Source: an uncultured Lachnospiraceae bacterium
Lineage (GTDB): Bacteria; Bacillota; Clostridia; Lachnospirales; Lachnospiraceae
Length of the DNA: 64,000 nucleotides
Reading direction: 5' to 3'
NCBI GenBank assembly: GCA_910585345.1
Contig: CAJUDS010000002.1
Location: 124,001-188,000 of the forward strand
Part shown: in pieces, positions 43,228 through 51,756 of the stretch
Numbering within the stretch: the stretch's first letter is position 1
How the letters are laid out: every line of letters begins with the position of its first letter
Translations under genes and position numbers: made by a program
The notes under the pieces: model-generated
What the model was told of the DNA's origin: nothing
What the model saw: only the letters and a program-made list of their open reading frames with translations
The model's database searches: none

Positions 43228-45335
43228 CCGTCTCTCTCCCAGTCTATTGTTATCACAATTGTAATTTCTTCCTTAGTCTGTCCATGCGCCCGTATCTTTT
43301 TCGTACGTTCCCGATATCCATACCTGCCGGAAACCCAGGCGTCCTCTATACACATCCCGGAAAGCGTTTCCGTATCCTCCATATGCAGAAAAACGCTGTC
43401 GCCTTGCGGCGTCAGTATCCTATAACATCCCGGTTCTTTTTCTGCCACACTGCAGTCGGCGCCCAACAGGAAATTTACCTGATATGCGGTCTCTTTCGCC
43501 ACATGCAGCAGACTGTCATACAAAGTAAGGCGGGACCTGCCATCAAATACAAACCGCCTGCGGTGAATCACAGGCGCATATCCGTCATGCTCCGCTTCCA
43601 CATATAATACGCCCTCCGCCGCGCCCGTTTCCCCGGCAGCGCCGCACTCTTTCCTGTCGTCCCATCCGTTTCCTATGTCCAGATTATGTCCCACCAGCCT
43701 TGTCTGCGCCCGCTTTCCCCAGAGAAAAGCGCCCAGCATTTCAGACTGATCTTTCCCGTCTATTGTAATCGTATTATGATTCTCCGTTCTCCTGAAAGCG
43801 TTCCTGCTTTCCAGATCAATATGATAAAGATACGTACCGGCATCCGCAAAGACAGGAACCCCTCGCAAATACATCTGAAAGCTCAAAGCATCCGCATGTC
43901 CGTGCGCGGCAATGCTTCCAAAACCAAGCGCGCCATGGTCAATGCCAATTACCGCGCTGCCGTCTGCGCTTTTCAGGAGGCTGACGCCTCCCTCCTCATA
44001 GCACACATTTCCCTGGCTATGATAATACGGCTTGCCATGCAGTTCCCATCCCGCTTCCTCCTGCGTAATAGAGAGCAGCGTCGGGTCGGTGACCTGCTGC
44101 ACATACCGCTCCGGCAGAATCAAGCTCATGAGCTGCAGCACATACAGGTAATGGTTTTTGTACTGTTTTCCGCCCGATAAATCCAGTATTTTTCCCTCAT
44201 CATCGTCTCCGAATACCACCGTTTCCCCGTACCGGCCCTGACAATCCTGCATATAACGGCTCATTCTGCACAGCGTATTACGCCAGCTCTGGGGAACCAG
44301 CAGATTGTTCCAACGCATAACAAGTATCAGAAGTCCCACTGCCTCCATAAAAAAAGACTGGTAATGCAGAGAAACCTCCTTATTCACACCATCCCTGTAA
44401 TTCTGTCGCCCCATCTCTTCCTGCAGGATAATAAACGCCGTCTCATACCACTCTTCGCATTCCATCACAATCCCGGCGATACCCATAGCGGCCGCCTCTA
44501 CGATTACATGATTGTTCGCCGAAGAATACCGGGAATAATGGGCCGATACGTAAGAGGCCATGTTCACAATACCATTCCTGAGCTGTCCGCACAGTTTCAT
44601 AATCGTTTCTTCCTGCTGTCCCGCTTCCCGCTTCGTCAGTCCTCTCTGCCGGGCTTCCTGATCCTCTGCCTCCTCTCTCTGCCCTATTATTTTCTCTGTC
44701 AGTACCCTTTGCTTTTCCATTTGTCTCTGTGCCGCATGGATTACAAATCCAAGCGCATACGTCCAGTTAATAACCCGAATGGCCGCTTCCATCACGCTTG
44801 TCCAGGAGATGCCATGCAGAAAGGGATTTTTTTCATTCCAGTCCTCAAATAATTCTCTCAGTTCCGACAGATATTTCCCGTCCCCGGTTTGGTCATACCG
44901 GCAGGCAAGCAGCGCAAACTGAAAATGCCTGTTCAGCTCCCAGTTGGTTCTGGCATCACCAATGTCATCGCACTGTTTATACTGCAGATCATACGAAAAC
45001 GTCAGCGGCCACGGATTCCCTGTCTGGAATCCCGCATGCCAGTCCTTTTTATATGTTTCATAATCATAGTCTCCCAATAACGATATCCCGCACGACTCCA
45101 TCCGGTCACTGACACAGTCGTCCGCCACCATATCTGCTATTGGTAATTTCTCCATATGAAAAGTAAGGTCTTCTTTTCCTTGATAGAAGACCTCCTCTGT
45201 CACTTTCCTGTACTGTTTTCCAAATGTCTGCCGCTCCGCTTTCTGTAGCTTTCTCTGTTCCAGACGCCATAAAACCTCCGGAATACTCATGGACCGCAAA
45301 CGGTTTATATACCAGCTTATATTCATACCATTCAT
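43224..45335 (-). CDS. Heparinase II/III-like protein
   Basis: A 703-residue alginate/heparin-lyase fold protein: an alpha-toroid N-terminal domain (WYINRLRSMSIPEVLWRLEQ) and a beta-sandwich with GHADALSFQMYLRG and RTENHNTITIDGKDQSE. NNHVIVEAAA (about 274-283) carries the likely catalytic Asn-His. The protein is common in uronic-acid exopolysaccharide clusters and either degrades or edits the polymer. No signal peptide is evident, so it may act in the cytosol. At about residues 202-245 it has a Gln/Glu/Arg-rich stretch not expected in the family. AGGG lies seven bases before the ATG at 45335. Confidence 0.85.
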   Translation of the reverse strand: MNGMNISWYINRLRSMSIPEVLWRLEQRKLQKAERQTFGKQYRKVTEEVFYQGKEDLTFHMEKLPIADMVADDCVSDRMESCGISLLGDYDYETYKKDWHAGFQTGNPWPLTFSYDLQYKQCDDIGDARTNWELNRHFQFALLACRYDQTGDGKYLSELRELFEDWNEKNPFLHGISWTSVMEAAIRVINWTYALGFVIHAAQRQMEKQRVLTEKIIGQREEAEDQEARQRGLTKREAGQQEETIMKLCGQLRNGIVNMASYVSAHYSRYSSANNHVIVEAAAMGIAGIVMECEEWYETAFIILQEEMGRQNYRDGVNKEVSLHYQSFFMEAVGLLILVMRWNNLLVPQSWRNTLCRMSRYMQDCQGRYGETVVFGDDDEGKILDLSGGKQYKNHYLYVLQLMSLILPERYVQQVTDPTLLSITQEEAGWELHGKPYYHSQGNVCYEEGGVSLLKSADGSAVIGIDHGALGFGSIAAHGHADALSFQMYLRGVPVFADAGTYLYHIDLESRNAFRRTENHNTITIDGKDQSEMLGAFLWGKRAQTRLVGHNLDIGNGWDDRKECGAAGETGAAEGVLYVEAEHDGYAPVIHRRRFVFDGRSRLTLYDSLLHVAKETAYQVNFLLGADCSVAEKEPGCYRILTPQGDSVFLHMEDTETLSGMCIEDAWVSGRYGYRERTKKIRAHGQTKEEITIVITIDWERDG

Positions 45336-45363
45336 CCTGAATCCCTGGCAGCCCCAGGCATCG

Positions 45364-46737
45364 TTAAAACTCCGTTCCCGCCATATCTTTTTCGATCATC
45401 TCGTTCTGCTTTGCGTTGACATTGATACTTCCCCAGGAAATACCCTCGTAATTGCCGGCATAATCTACCTTTTCCCAGGCCCGTACCAAATCTACAATGA
45501 TCTTCCCCGGATATTTTTCCAGCAGACCGACAAACTCCGCCTCCCGGTTGGTTACGACCAGCACATCTGACTCTGTCGCTACCTTATCCAGATCATCATA
45601 AACAAAATGCTGTAAATGCGGTATTTTTGCCATAATAAAATCTTTATTGGTACCTGTAATTTCCGACAGTTTTACGTTTTTATCATATATACGCAGCTCA
45701 AATCCCTTACCGAGAAGGACCTCCACCACATCCACAATCGGACTGCAGCGCAGGTCGTCCGTGCCTGCTTTAAAGCTGAGCCCCAGGATACCAATTTTAC
45801 GCCTTCCCTTTTCCATGATGATATTGACTGCATTTTTTTTCTGAATCTCATTGCTCTCTTCGATGGCATTGATCACCGGAACATCCACATAATAATCTCT
45901 GGCCAAAGTGCGCAGCGCCCTGGAGTCTTTCGGCAGACAGGAACCGCCATAGGCAAAGCCCGGCTTAAAATAGTAAGGCGAAATATTAAGCTGTCTGTCT
46001 TTGCAGAAAATTTCCATTACCTTATGGCTGTCCACATCCAGCGCCTTGCAAATATTGCCGACCTCATTGCCAAACACAATCTTCAGCGCATGGTACGTAT
46101 TGTTGATGTATTTCATCATCTCCGCCACCCGAATATCCGTGGCAATAAATTCTCCCGGAATATCCTGATAAAGGGCACGCATCTTTTCCACCGCCGTTTC
46201 GTTATCCGCCCCCACCAGTGTCAGCGGCGGATTCAGATAGTCTCGAACGGCAGTTCCTTCCCTGAGAAACTCCGGATTGGATACGACGGCAAAGTCCCTG
46301 TTTCTTTTTTTACCCGATGCCTCTTCTATCATCCTGCCAATTTTTTCATTGGTCCCAGGCAGTACGGTACTGCGGATGGCCACAATATGAAAACCGTTCT
46401 TATTTTTCAGAGCCTTCCCGATCTGCTGTGCCACCTTGTAAATATAAGTAAGATTCAAGTGTCCTTCTTTGCTGCTCGGTGTTCCTACCGCAATAAATGA
46501 AATCTCGGAGTTTTCCACCGCATAAGACGCATCGCAGGTAGCTTCCAGTCTGCCGGACGCCCGGGCGCACTTCACAAGCTCTTCAATATCTTTTTCAATG
46601 ATCGTCGGCCTTCCCTGGTTGATCAGCTCCACCTTATGGGGAGATATATCCACGCCGGTCACATGATGTCCCAATTTCGCACAGCAGGCAGCGCCCACAC
46701 AGCCCACGTAGCCCATTCCGAATATGCTGATTTTCAT
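45364..46737 (-). CDS. UDP-glucose/GDP-mannose 6-dehydrogenase family
   Basis: A 457-residue NAD-dependent dehydrogenase that oxidises a nucleotide hexose to a uronic acid. IFGMGYVGCVG (5-15) is the Rossmann start, VVSNPEFLREGTAV the central segment and GGSCLPKD (264-271) holds the catalytic Cys267. KISIFGMGYVGCVGAACCAKLG and INQGRPTIIEKDIEEL resemble AlgD-type GDP-mannose dehydrogenases as much as Ugd, so UDP-glucose or GDP-mannose are both possible. The tail beyond residue 430 is longer than in many relatives. GAGGGAG precedes the ATG, and it overlaps the GT4 gene by four bases. Confidence 0.88.
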   Translation of the reverse strand: MKISIFGMGYVGCVGAACCAKLGHHVTGVDISPHKVELINQGRPTIIEKDIEELVKCARASGRLEATCDASYAVENSEISFIAVGTPSSKEGHLNLTYIYKVAQQIGKALKNKNGFHIVAIRSTVLPGTNEKIGRMIEEASGKKRNRDFAVVSNPEFLREGTAVRDYLNPPLTLVGADNETAVEKMRALYQDIPGEFIATDIRVAEMMKYINNTYHALKIVFGNEVGNICKALDVDSHKVMEIFCKDRQLNISPYYFKPGFAYGGSCLPKDSRALRTLARDYYVDVPVINAIEESNEIQKKNAVNIIMEKGRRKIGILGLSFKAGTDDLRCSPIVDVVEVLLGKGFELRIYDKNVKLSEITGTNKDFIMAKIPHLQHFVYDDLDKVATESDVLVVTNREAEFVGLLEKYPGKIIVDLVRAWEKVDYAGNYEGISWGSINVNAKQNEMIEKDMAGTEF

Positions 46738-47927
46738 TTGATTTCTCCCTCAAAAAATGCCCGGTATCCTTCTAACAGCGCCTTACTCGTATGCTCCCAC
46801 GAAAGTTCCTCCACGACACGCTTTCTGCCGAAAGCGGACATTTTCTTTCTCTTTTCCTCATCATCCAAAAGCGACACAATCTTTTTTGCCAGATCCACAG
46901 AATCATTTGGTTTGGCATACAACGAGGCCTCCCCCGCAGAAAACCTGCCCTCAGTCAGGTCAAACTGCACGATTGGCTTGCCAAGCGCCATATATTCCAG
47001 CACTTTGTTCATCGTCGATTTATCATTCATCGGATTATACTCATCCGGATTGACACAGATATCCGCCGTGTTAAGATAATCCAGCATCACGTCGTCCGGC
47101 GCACGTCCGGTAAAAGTCACAATATCGTCAAGCCCCATAGATGCAGACAACGTTTTCAGTTCCTGCAGGGAAGTCCCGCCTCCCACGATACCATAGCAGA
47201 TATCATCCCGCTTCAGCTCCTCTCTGATATACCTTGCCGCCTCCAGCAAATACGGAATCCCTTCCTGCTTTCCGATTACCCCAAGATAGCCTACCATATA
47301 CTGCCTGCCTCCCTTGAGCGCAGGTTTGGGCGGTTGCATTTTCAAACGTTCCAGTTTCGGCCCGCTGCGCAGCACATATACCTTTTGCGGATCCATACCG
47401 CCGCGCTCTATGGCAATTTTCTTATAGGACTCATTTGTTACAAAAGCAAACGTACAATTACGGTATGTCTGCCGCTCCAGCCACGTCTGGCTTTTATACA
47501 GCAGTCCCTTCCTGCCGAACTTGGCTTCAAACAGCTCCGGACAGATATCGTGATGGTCAAACACATATTTTACGCCGTATCGGCGGAATCTTTTTGCCAC
47601 CAGATAAATGTCGTCCGGCGGATTGCACCCATGAATGACATCGAAACCGATCTCTTTATAAATCTTTTTCGCCAGCCGCAGTTCATGATACAATGCACTG
47701 CCGTATTCCTTTGCATACCCAATCGGTCCGCTTCCCTCCGCCGGAAGGTCATGTCGGTAAATATGCACGCCTGACAGCTTCTCGTACTCTCTTTCATACC
47801 CTTTGCCCTTTGGGCAGATAACAGATACGGTATATCCGTTTTCCACAAGGGTCGTCGCCTCCTGCCACACCCTCGTATCAAAAGGGACGGGCAGATTTTC
47901 CACTATAATCAGTATTCTTCCATCCAT
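46734..47927 (-). CDS. GT4 family glycosyltransferase (WbuB-like)
   Basis: A 397-residue GT-B enzyme. ILIIVENLPVPFDTRVWQEA is the opening of the WbuB/WcaL-like group, VIHGCNPPDDIYLVAKRFR and FDHHDICPELFEAKFG follow, and YMVGYLGVIGKQEGIPYLL starts the donor domain. Near the E-x7-E place it has NPMNDKSTMNKVLEYMALGKPIV, the variant of this group. It probably adds the second sugar onto the phosphosugar laid down by the initiating transferase encoded just upstream (inference from order). Two bases separate it from that gene. Confidence 0.92.
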   Translation of the reverse strand: MDGRILIIVENLPVPFDTRVWQEATTLVENGYTVSVICPKGKGYEREYEKLSGVHIYRHDLPAEGSGPIGYAKEYGSALYHELRLAKKIYKEIGFDVIHGCNPPDDIYLVAKRFRRYGVKYVFDHHDICPELFEAKFGRKGLLYKSQTWLERQTYRNCTFAFVTNESYKKIAIERGGMDPQKVYVLRSGPKLERLKMQPPKPALKGGRQYMVGYLGVIGKQEGIPYLLEAARYIREELKRDDICYGIVGGGTSLQELKTLSASMGLDDIVTFTGRAPDDVMLDYLNTADICVNPDEYNPMNDKSTMNKVLEYMALGKPIVQFDLTEGRFSAGEASLYAKPNDSVDLAKKIVSLLDDEEKRKKMSAFGRKRVVEELSWEHTSKALLEGYRAFFEGEIK

Positions 47928-47929
47928 TC

Positions 47930-49348
47930 TTATTTTGCTCCTTTTCCAAACAGCACTACCAGTACTGTCTGAAGCAGTATTTTAATATCAAGACTCAGCG
48001 ACCAATGGTCGATATAATGCAGATCATATTTTACCACATCGTCAAAATCATCAATGTTACTCCTTCCGCTGACCTGCCACATACCCGTCAGCCCCGGTGT
48101 CATACAGAGACGTCTGCGGTAATACGGCGTATACTGTGCAAACTCGTCTTCCGTAGGCGGTCTTGTCCCTACCAGACTCATATCGCCCTTTAAGACATTC
48201 CAAAACTGGGGAAGCTCGTCAATGCTCGTTTTACGCAAAAACTTTCCCACTTTTGTCACCCGGGGATCATCCTCCATCTTAAACATCAGGCCTTTTACCT
48301 CGTTCTGCGCCTCCAGCTCTTTTTTGCGTTCCTCCGCATCCACATACATCGAACGAAATTTATAGATTTTGAACCGGCGTCCGTTTTTACCGATGCGCAC
48401 CTGGGAAAATACTGCCGGGCCAGGAGAGTCCAGCTTAATGGCACACGCTATAAAAGGGTACAAGATCCCGGTAAACAGCAGACCGACAAGCCCTCCTGCA
48501 ATATCCATCAGACGTTTGATCACACCCCGTCTGTTGTCAATCTGTTGTATCGCATATGTCACCACCGTAAATCCCGCAAATTCACCAATGTGACGCACTT
48601 TTGTGTCCAGTTCCGCCACATCGATATTATAATGGCAGCTAACGCCCATCGCTTCCAAATCCATAATAAGCTGACGCAGCGCGCTCTTTCCAACCTCCGG
48701 CAGATGGATAAACACCTCGTCCATAGGCATATTTTTCAAAATATCAATCACATTCCCGCCGTCCGCCACCACGGATATGCCTGCTATCTCACGTCCTGTC
48801 ATATCCTTGTCCCAGACCACCGCCGCCGTTATCTCGCAGTCATACTCAGTCCCGGCCACAAGCGCGGGCAGCAGCCTGTCCGCATTGGCACAGTCCGTAA
48901 TGACCATCACTTTTGTCCGCCCCTTATCCGCCCGGTATCCCGCACGCAGCGCTTTTTTCAAAAATGCGCGCATCATACACATCAGACAGGTTTCCAATAT
49001 AATATAATAGCCGAATACGAGACGTGAGAAATTTTCCGCCTCCTTGAAAAAGAAAAGACTGCATCCCAAAAAGATAACCAGACCCGCAATATGTTTGACA
49101 ACGGACTTGGCCTCTACATAATACCCTCTGCGCAGAAAATTTCTGCCGCTTCCGACCAGCGTATCATACAGTACCGTAAACAATAATATCCACACACAGA
49201 CAAGCACATACGTATTGGGATGGTCCGTATCCGCAAAAGAGCCATAGCGAAGCAGCAGCGCGCACAAATAAGACAGAATGACGCACAGACAGTCTGTCAG
49301 CAGAATCCCATATATTTCTATCACTTTATTTTTACGTTCTGTCTGCAT
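47930..49348 (-). CDS. Polyprenyl glycosylphosphotransferase (WcaJ/CpsE-like), initiating enzyme
   Basis: A 472-residue enzyme that moves a sugar-1-phosphate from a nucleotide donor to undecaprenyl phosphate, starting the glycan. Four to five helices in the first 150 residues, a Rossmann-like middle domain (KVMVITDCANADRLLPAL) and a C-terminal catalytic domain after the helix GGLVGLLFTGILYPFIACAI: KIYKFRSM, VTKVGKFLRKTSIDELPQF, VLKGDMSLVGTRPP and YDLHYIDHWSLSLDIKIL are all conserved. The ATG at 49348 has AGGG eight bases upstream; the ATG at 49366 has none. First gene of the main operon, behind a strong promoter. Confidence 0.95.
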   Translation of the reverse strand: MQTERKNKVIEIYGILLTDCLCVILSYLCALLLRYGSFADTDHPNTYVLVCVWILLFTVLYDTLVGSGRNFLRRGYYVEAKSVVKHIAGLVIFLGCSLFFFKEAENFSRLVFGYYIILETCLMCMMRAFLKKALRAGYRADKGRTKVMVITDCANADRLLPALVAGTEYDCEITAAVVWDKDMTGREIAGISVVADGGNVIDILKNMPMDEVFIHLPEVGKSALRQLIMDLEAMGVSCHYNIDVAELDTKVRHIGEFAGFTVVTYAIQQIDNRRGVIKRLMDIAGGLVGLLFTGILYPFIACAIKLDSPGPAVFSQVRIGKNGRRFKIYKFRSMYVDAEERKKELEAQNEVKGLMFKMEDDPRVTKVGKFLRKTSIDELPQFWNVLKGDMSLVGTRPPTEDEFAQYTPYYRRRLCMTPGLTGMWQVSGRSNIDDFDDVVKYDLHYIDHWSLSLDIKILLQTVLVVLFGKGAK

Positions 49349-49392
49349 GGATTTTTCCCTTATCATACATATTGATACACGTAATTATTGAA

Positions 49393-49421
49393 ATTATACT
49401 ACATCATCAAATAATTGACAA
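49393..49421 (-). promoter_or_regulatory. Strong sigma-A promoter of the glycan operon
   Basis: TTGTCA (49416-49421) and TATAAT (49393-49398) on the minus strand, 17 bases apart: five of six and six of six consensus matches. Transcription would start near 49,386, about 38 bases before the ATG of the initiating transferase. I see no clear terminator between the regulator stop (49,469) and this promoter, so some read-through from the regulator gene is possible. Confidence 0.85.
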
Positions 49422-49468
49422 CTTTTAACGGAATTTGCGTTCGGGCGATTGAACACCTGGCTGCCATT

Positions 49469-50125
49469 TTAGTTTACAGACAGAAAATCTGCTTTGTGCA
49501 ATGCGGAAATAACAAGTTTGTAAGCCCCTTTTCCTGTTTTGACTACAATCCCTTCCGCTTCATGCTGGTTAAGGATTCTTTGCAGTTGGCGGGCACTACA
49601 ATTTAGATGAAATGCAGCCTGCTGTAAACCTTTCAGTTCTCCTTTGCATTTGTACTTCATGTAAATCAGAACACGTTGCTTTAAACTTGCCGGAGCAGCG
49701 TCAAGTGTCGTGATGGATTCCATTTTTTGTGTTAAAGATTCACATACCAGTTGTAAAAACCGGCAGTTTTCCAGCAGCGCATTTTTGCTTGATTCAATAG
49801 ACAGGGCAAGGCAGATTACGTCGTCATTTGCTTCCGCATAAACATTGCCTGGCTGGTGTGGAAAAATTTCCATTTCACCGAGTAAATCATTCTTCCTGCC
49901 GTATGCAAGAGAATACACCGACCCATCATCTCTAATAAAATAAATACTAACAGTACCTTGAACGATAATTTGAAACAAGTGAATTTGTTGTAGTGGCATG
50001 GTAACAAATTCACTTTTTTTATAGTCTGCAACAAATAAATGTTCCAGTAAGCCGCTCATTATGGATTCATATTTTGTCTGCTGCAAATAGGTTGCAATGA
50101 GGGCTTTATCATAATGTTTTTTCAT
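49469..50125 (-). CDS. Crp/Fnr-family transcriptional regulator (YeiL-like)
   Basis: A 218-residue regulator with an N-terminal cyclic-nucleotide-binding type beta-roll (HLFQIIVQGTVSIYFIRDDG; YGRKNDLLGEMEIF) and a C-terminal helix-turn-helix (GLQQAAFHLNCSARQLQRIL, then EGIVVKTGKGAYKLV). No Cys cluster for an Fe-S centre is visible and the effector pocket does not show the usual cAMP-binding RxS, so the signal is unknown. GGAG lies nine bases before the ATG at 50125. It diverges from the MATE gene across a 99-base region with a palindrome, so it most likely controls that gene and itself. Confidence 0.85.
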   Translation of the reverse strand: MKKHYDKALIATYLQQTKYESIMSGLLEHLFVADYKKSEFVTMPLQQIHLFQIIVQGTVSIYFIRDDGSVYSLAYGRKNDLLGEMEIFPHQPGNVYAEANDDVICLALSIESSKNALLENCRFLQLVCESLTQKMESITTLDAAPASLKQRVLIYMKYKCKGELKGLQQAAFHLNCSARQLQRILNQHEAEGIVVKTGKGAYKLVISALHKADFLSVN

Positions 50126-50143
50126 AAATCTTCTCTCCAAACA

Positions 50144-50155
50144 GGACATATGTCC
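50144..50155. promoter_or_regulatory. Palindrome GGACATATGTCC, probable operator of the Crp/Fnr regulator
   Basis: A perfect 12-bp palindrome, widened to an 18-bp near-palindrome (ACAGGACATATGTCCGGT; one mismatched pair). It is centred near 50,149.5, about 41.5 bases before the predicted start of MATE transcription (near 50,191), the classic class II activator position of Crp/Fnr proteins, and just downstream (about +13) of the predicted start of the regulator transcript, where binding would repress. Sequence differs from Crp and Fnr consensus sites. Confidence 0.6.
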
Positions 50156-50169
50156 GGTTTTTTCCATTC

Positions 50170-50198
50170 ATCATACCGTATACTGGTAACAAATACAA
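50170..50198 (-). promoter_or_regulatory. Promoter of the Crp/Fnr regulator gene
   Basis: On the minus strand TTGTAT (50193-50198) and TATGAT (50170-50175) stand 17 bases apart. Start expected near 50,163, with a leader of about 38 bases that contains the GGACATATGTCC palindrome. It overlaps the MATE -10 region on the other strand. Confidence 0.55.
50179..50184 (+). promoter_or_regulatory. MATE gene -10 element, no -35
   Basis: TATACT on the plus strand, with no recognisable -35 hexamer 16-18 bases upstream (a run of T lies there). Absence of a -35 and the palindrome centred about 41.5 bases before the expected start fit an activator-dependent promoter. It overlaps the regulator promoter on the other strand. 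Confidence 0.5.
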
Positions 50199-50224
50199 GG
50201 TGCAGATTATGGAGGTTACATTTA

Positions 50225-51592
50225 ATGACAACGGTATTTGAAGAAAAAAACATTTCAAAAGCGGTTCTGCGTATGGGACTGCCCGCTATGCTGGGGCAGC
50301 TTACGACTTTGATTTATAACATTGCAGATACTTTTTTTGTTTCCTTGACAAAAGAGCCCGCAATGATTGCCGCAGTTACGCTATGTACGCCTATTCTTTT
50401 GATTATTATGTCGATTGCTTCTATTTTTGGCATGGGCGGCAATAGTGTGATTGCCCGACTGTTAGGAGAGGATAAAAGTAAGGAGGTCAAAAGCACGCTC
50501 CATTTTTGTCTGTACGCAATGGCACTCTCCGGGATTATTATTCTGCTTGCAGGTGTTCTCTTTATGGAACCGATTGCAAAGCTATCGGGAGCAGACGCAG
50601 AAAACATGGCTTATACCAATGATTATCTGAAATACATTTTTCTTGGAGCGCCTTTTATCATCATTTCCAACGGGTTAGTCCATCTGTTTCGTTCGATTGG
50701 CTTTATCAAAGAAAGCACTATCGGGCTGGCACTTGGAAATTCAATCAATGTCGTTTGTGACTTTGTTTTTATCGTATTATTGGATTGGGGAACGGCTGGC
50801 GCTGCCCTTGCCACATCTTTTGGTTTCTTCTGTTCCACAATTTATTATCTGGTCTGTATGATGAGGGCAGAGAGAAAAGGAAGTCAGTTGGTAACGCTTT
50901 CCATAAAACAGTTTGCGCCGCACAAAAAAATGGTAGGCAGTGTGGTGAGTATCGGAATACCCGGTGCGCTTATTACCGTTTTACTTAGTGTTTCCAATAT
51001 CGTTCTCAACAATTTTATCGGAATCTATGGCTCAGACGCGGTTGCTTCATACGGGATTGCCTATAAGGTTGATATGGTTCCGATTATGCTGTCGGTTGGT
51101 CTTTCGCAGGGTGTTGCCCCGCTCATAGGATATTATTATGGCGCAGGGAAAAAAGAGAGAATGTCACAGGCAATGAAAACATCAACAATTTATGGAATCC
51201 TTTTGGGCGTAATCTTTTTAGCTGCATTTTGCTTATTAGGAGCAAACCTGGCAGGCGTATTTCTCCATGATGAATCACTGATACATCAGGCAGGATATTT
51301 TGTCAGAATTTTAGGGCTGTCAGCACCAATGCTTGGTATCATCAACACAGTAACAAGTTATTTTCAAGCATTAGGCATAGCTATAAAATCTCTGCTCATT
51401 ACAATTATGAGAAATGTGATATTATTTATTCCGGCAGTAATCATTCTCAATGGTTTGTGGCAATTAAACGGTGTCATTGCCGCACAGCCAGTTGTAGAAA
51501 CTGTTTTAGCGATTGTCTGTATCGCAATGTATACAAAAGATTCAAGTGCTAAAAAACTTATACCGCTTGACAGGCAATCAGATTCCCAGTAA
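50225..51592 (+). CDS. MATE family efflux transporter
   Basis: A 455-residue protein with twelve membrane helices, the family size. ISKAVLRMGLPAMLGQLTTL opens it, NIADTFFVS follows, and the second half repeats the pattern (VSIGIPGALITVLLSVSNIV; VAPLIGYYYGAGKKERM). MATE pumps export cationic drugs and organic molecules in exchange for Na+ or H+. GGAGG lies nine bases before the ATG at 50225; the longer frame back to 50114 would cover the operator and the regulator. Codon use looks more AT-rich than in the glycan genes around it, so the pair may be an independent insertion. Confidence 0.92.
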   Translation: MTTVFEEKNISKAVLRMGLPAMLGQLTTLIYNIADTFFVSLTKEPAMIAAVTLCTPILLIIMSIASIFGMGGNSVIARLLGEDKSKEVKSTLHFCLYAMALSGIIILLAGVLFMEPIAKLSGADAENMAYTNDYLKYIFLGAPFIIISNGLVHLFRSIGFIKESTIGLALGNSINVVCDFVFIVLLDWGTAGAALATSFGFFCSTIYYLVCMMRAERKGSQLVTLSIKQFAPHKKMVGSVVSIGIPGALITVLLSVSNIVLNNFIGIYGSDAVASYGIAYKVDMVPIMLSVGLSQGVAPLIGYYYGAGKKERMSQAMKTSTIYGILLGVIFLAAFCLLGANLAGVFLHDESLIHQAGYFVRILGLSAPMLGIINTVTSYFQALGIAIKSLLITIMRNVILFIPAVIILNGLWQLNGVIAAQPVVETVLAIVCIAMYTKDSSAKKLIPLDRQSDSQ

Positions 51593-51688
51593 CCAGCAAA
51601 TCCAGTCAAGCCAAAGGCGATCGCGCCCGGACGGCGCATAGAGGCCGTTTGCGTCACCCGGTATCCCTACGAAAATGCGAGGACAATT

Positions 51689-51727
51689 GGAAAAAACACG
51701 GGGCGGCAACCTTCCGGTTCCGCCCCG
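51689..51727 (-). terminator. Strong intrinsic terminator after the chemotaxis receptor gene
   Basis: CGGGGCGG(C)AACC / GGTT CCGCCCCG form a stem of 12 bp with one bulged base round TTCC (51699-51727); in minus direction it is followed by TGTTTTTT (51691-51698). It lies 30 bases past the MCP stop, between the convergent MATE and MCP genes. For the plus strand there is no T-tract behind it. Confidence 0.88.
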
Positions 51728-51756
51728 CTCTCTACTTCCGCTTTCCGCCTTTTCCA

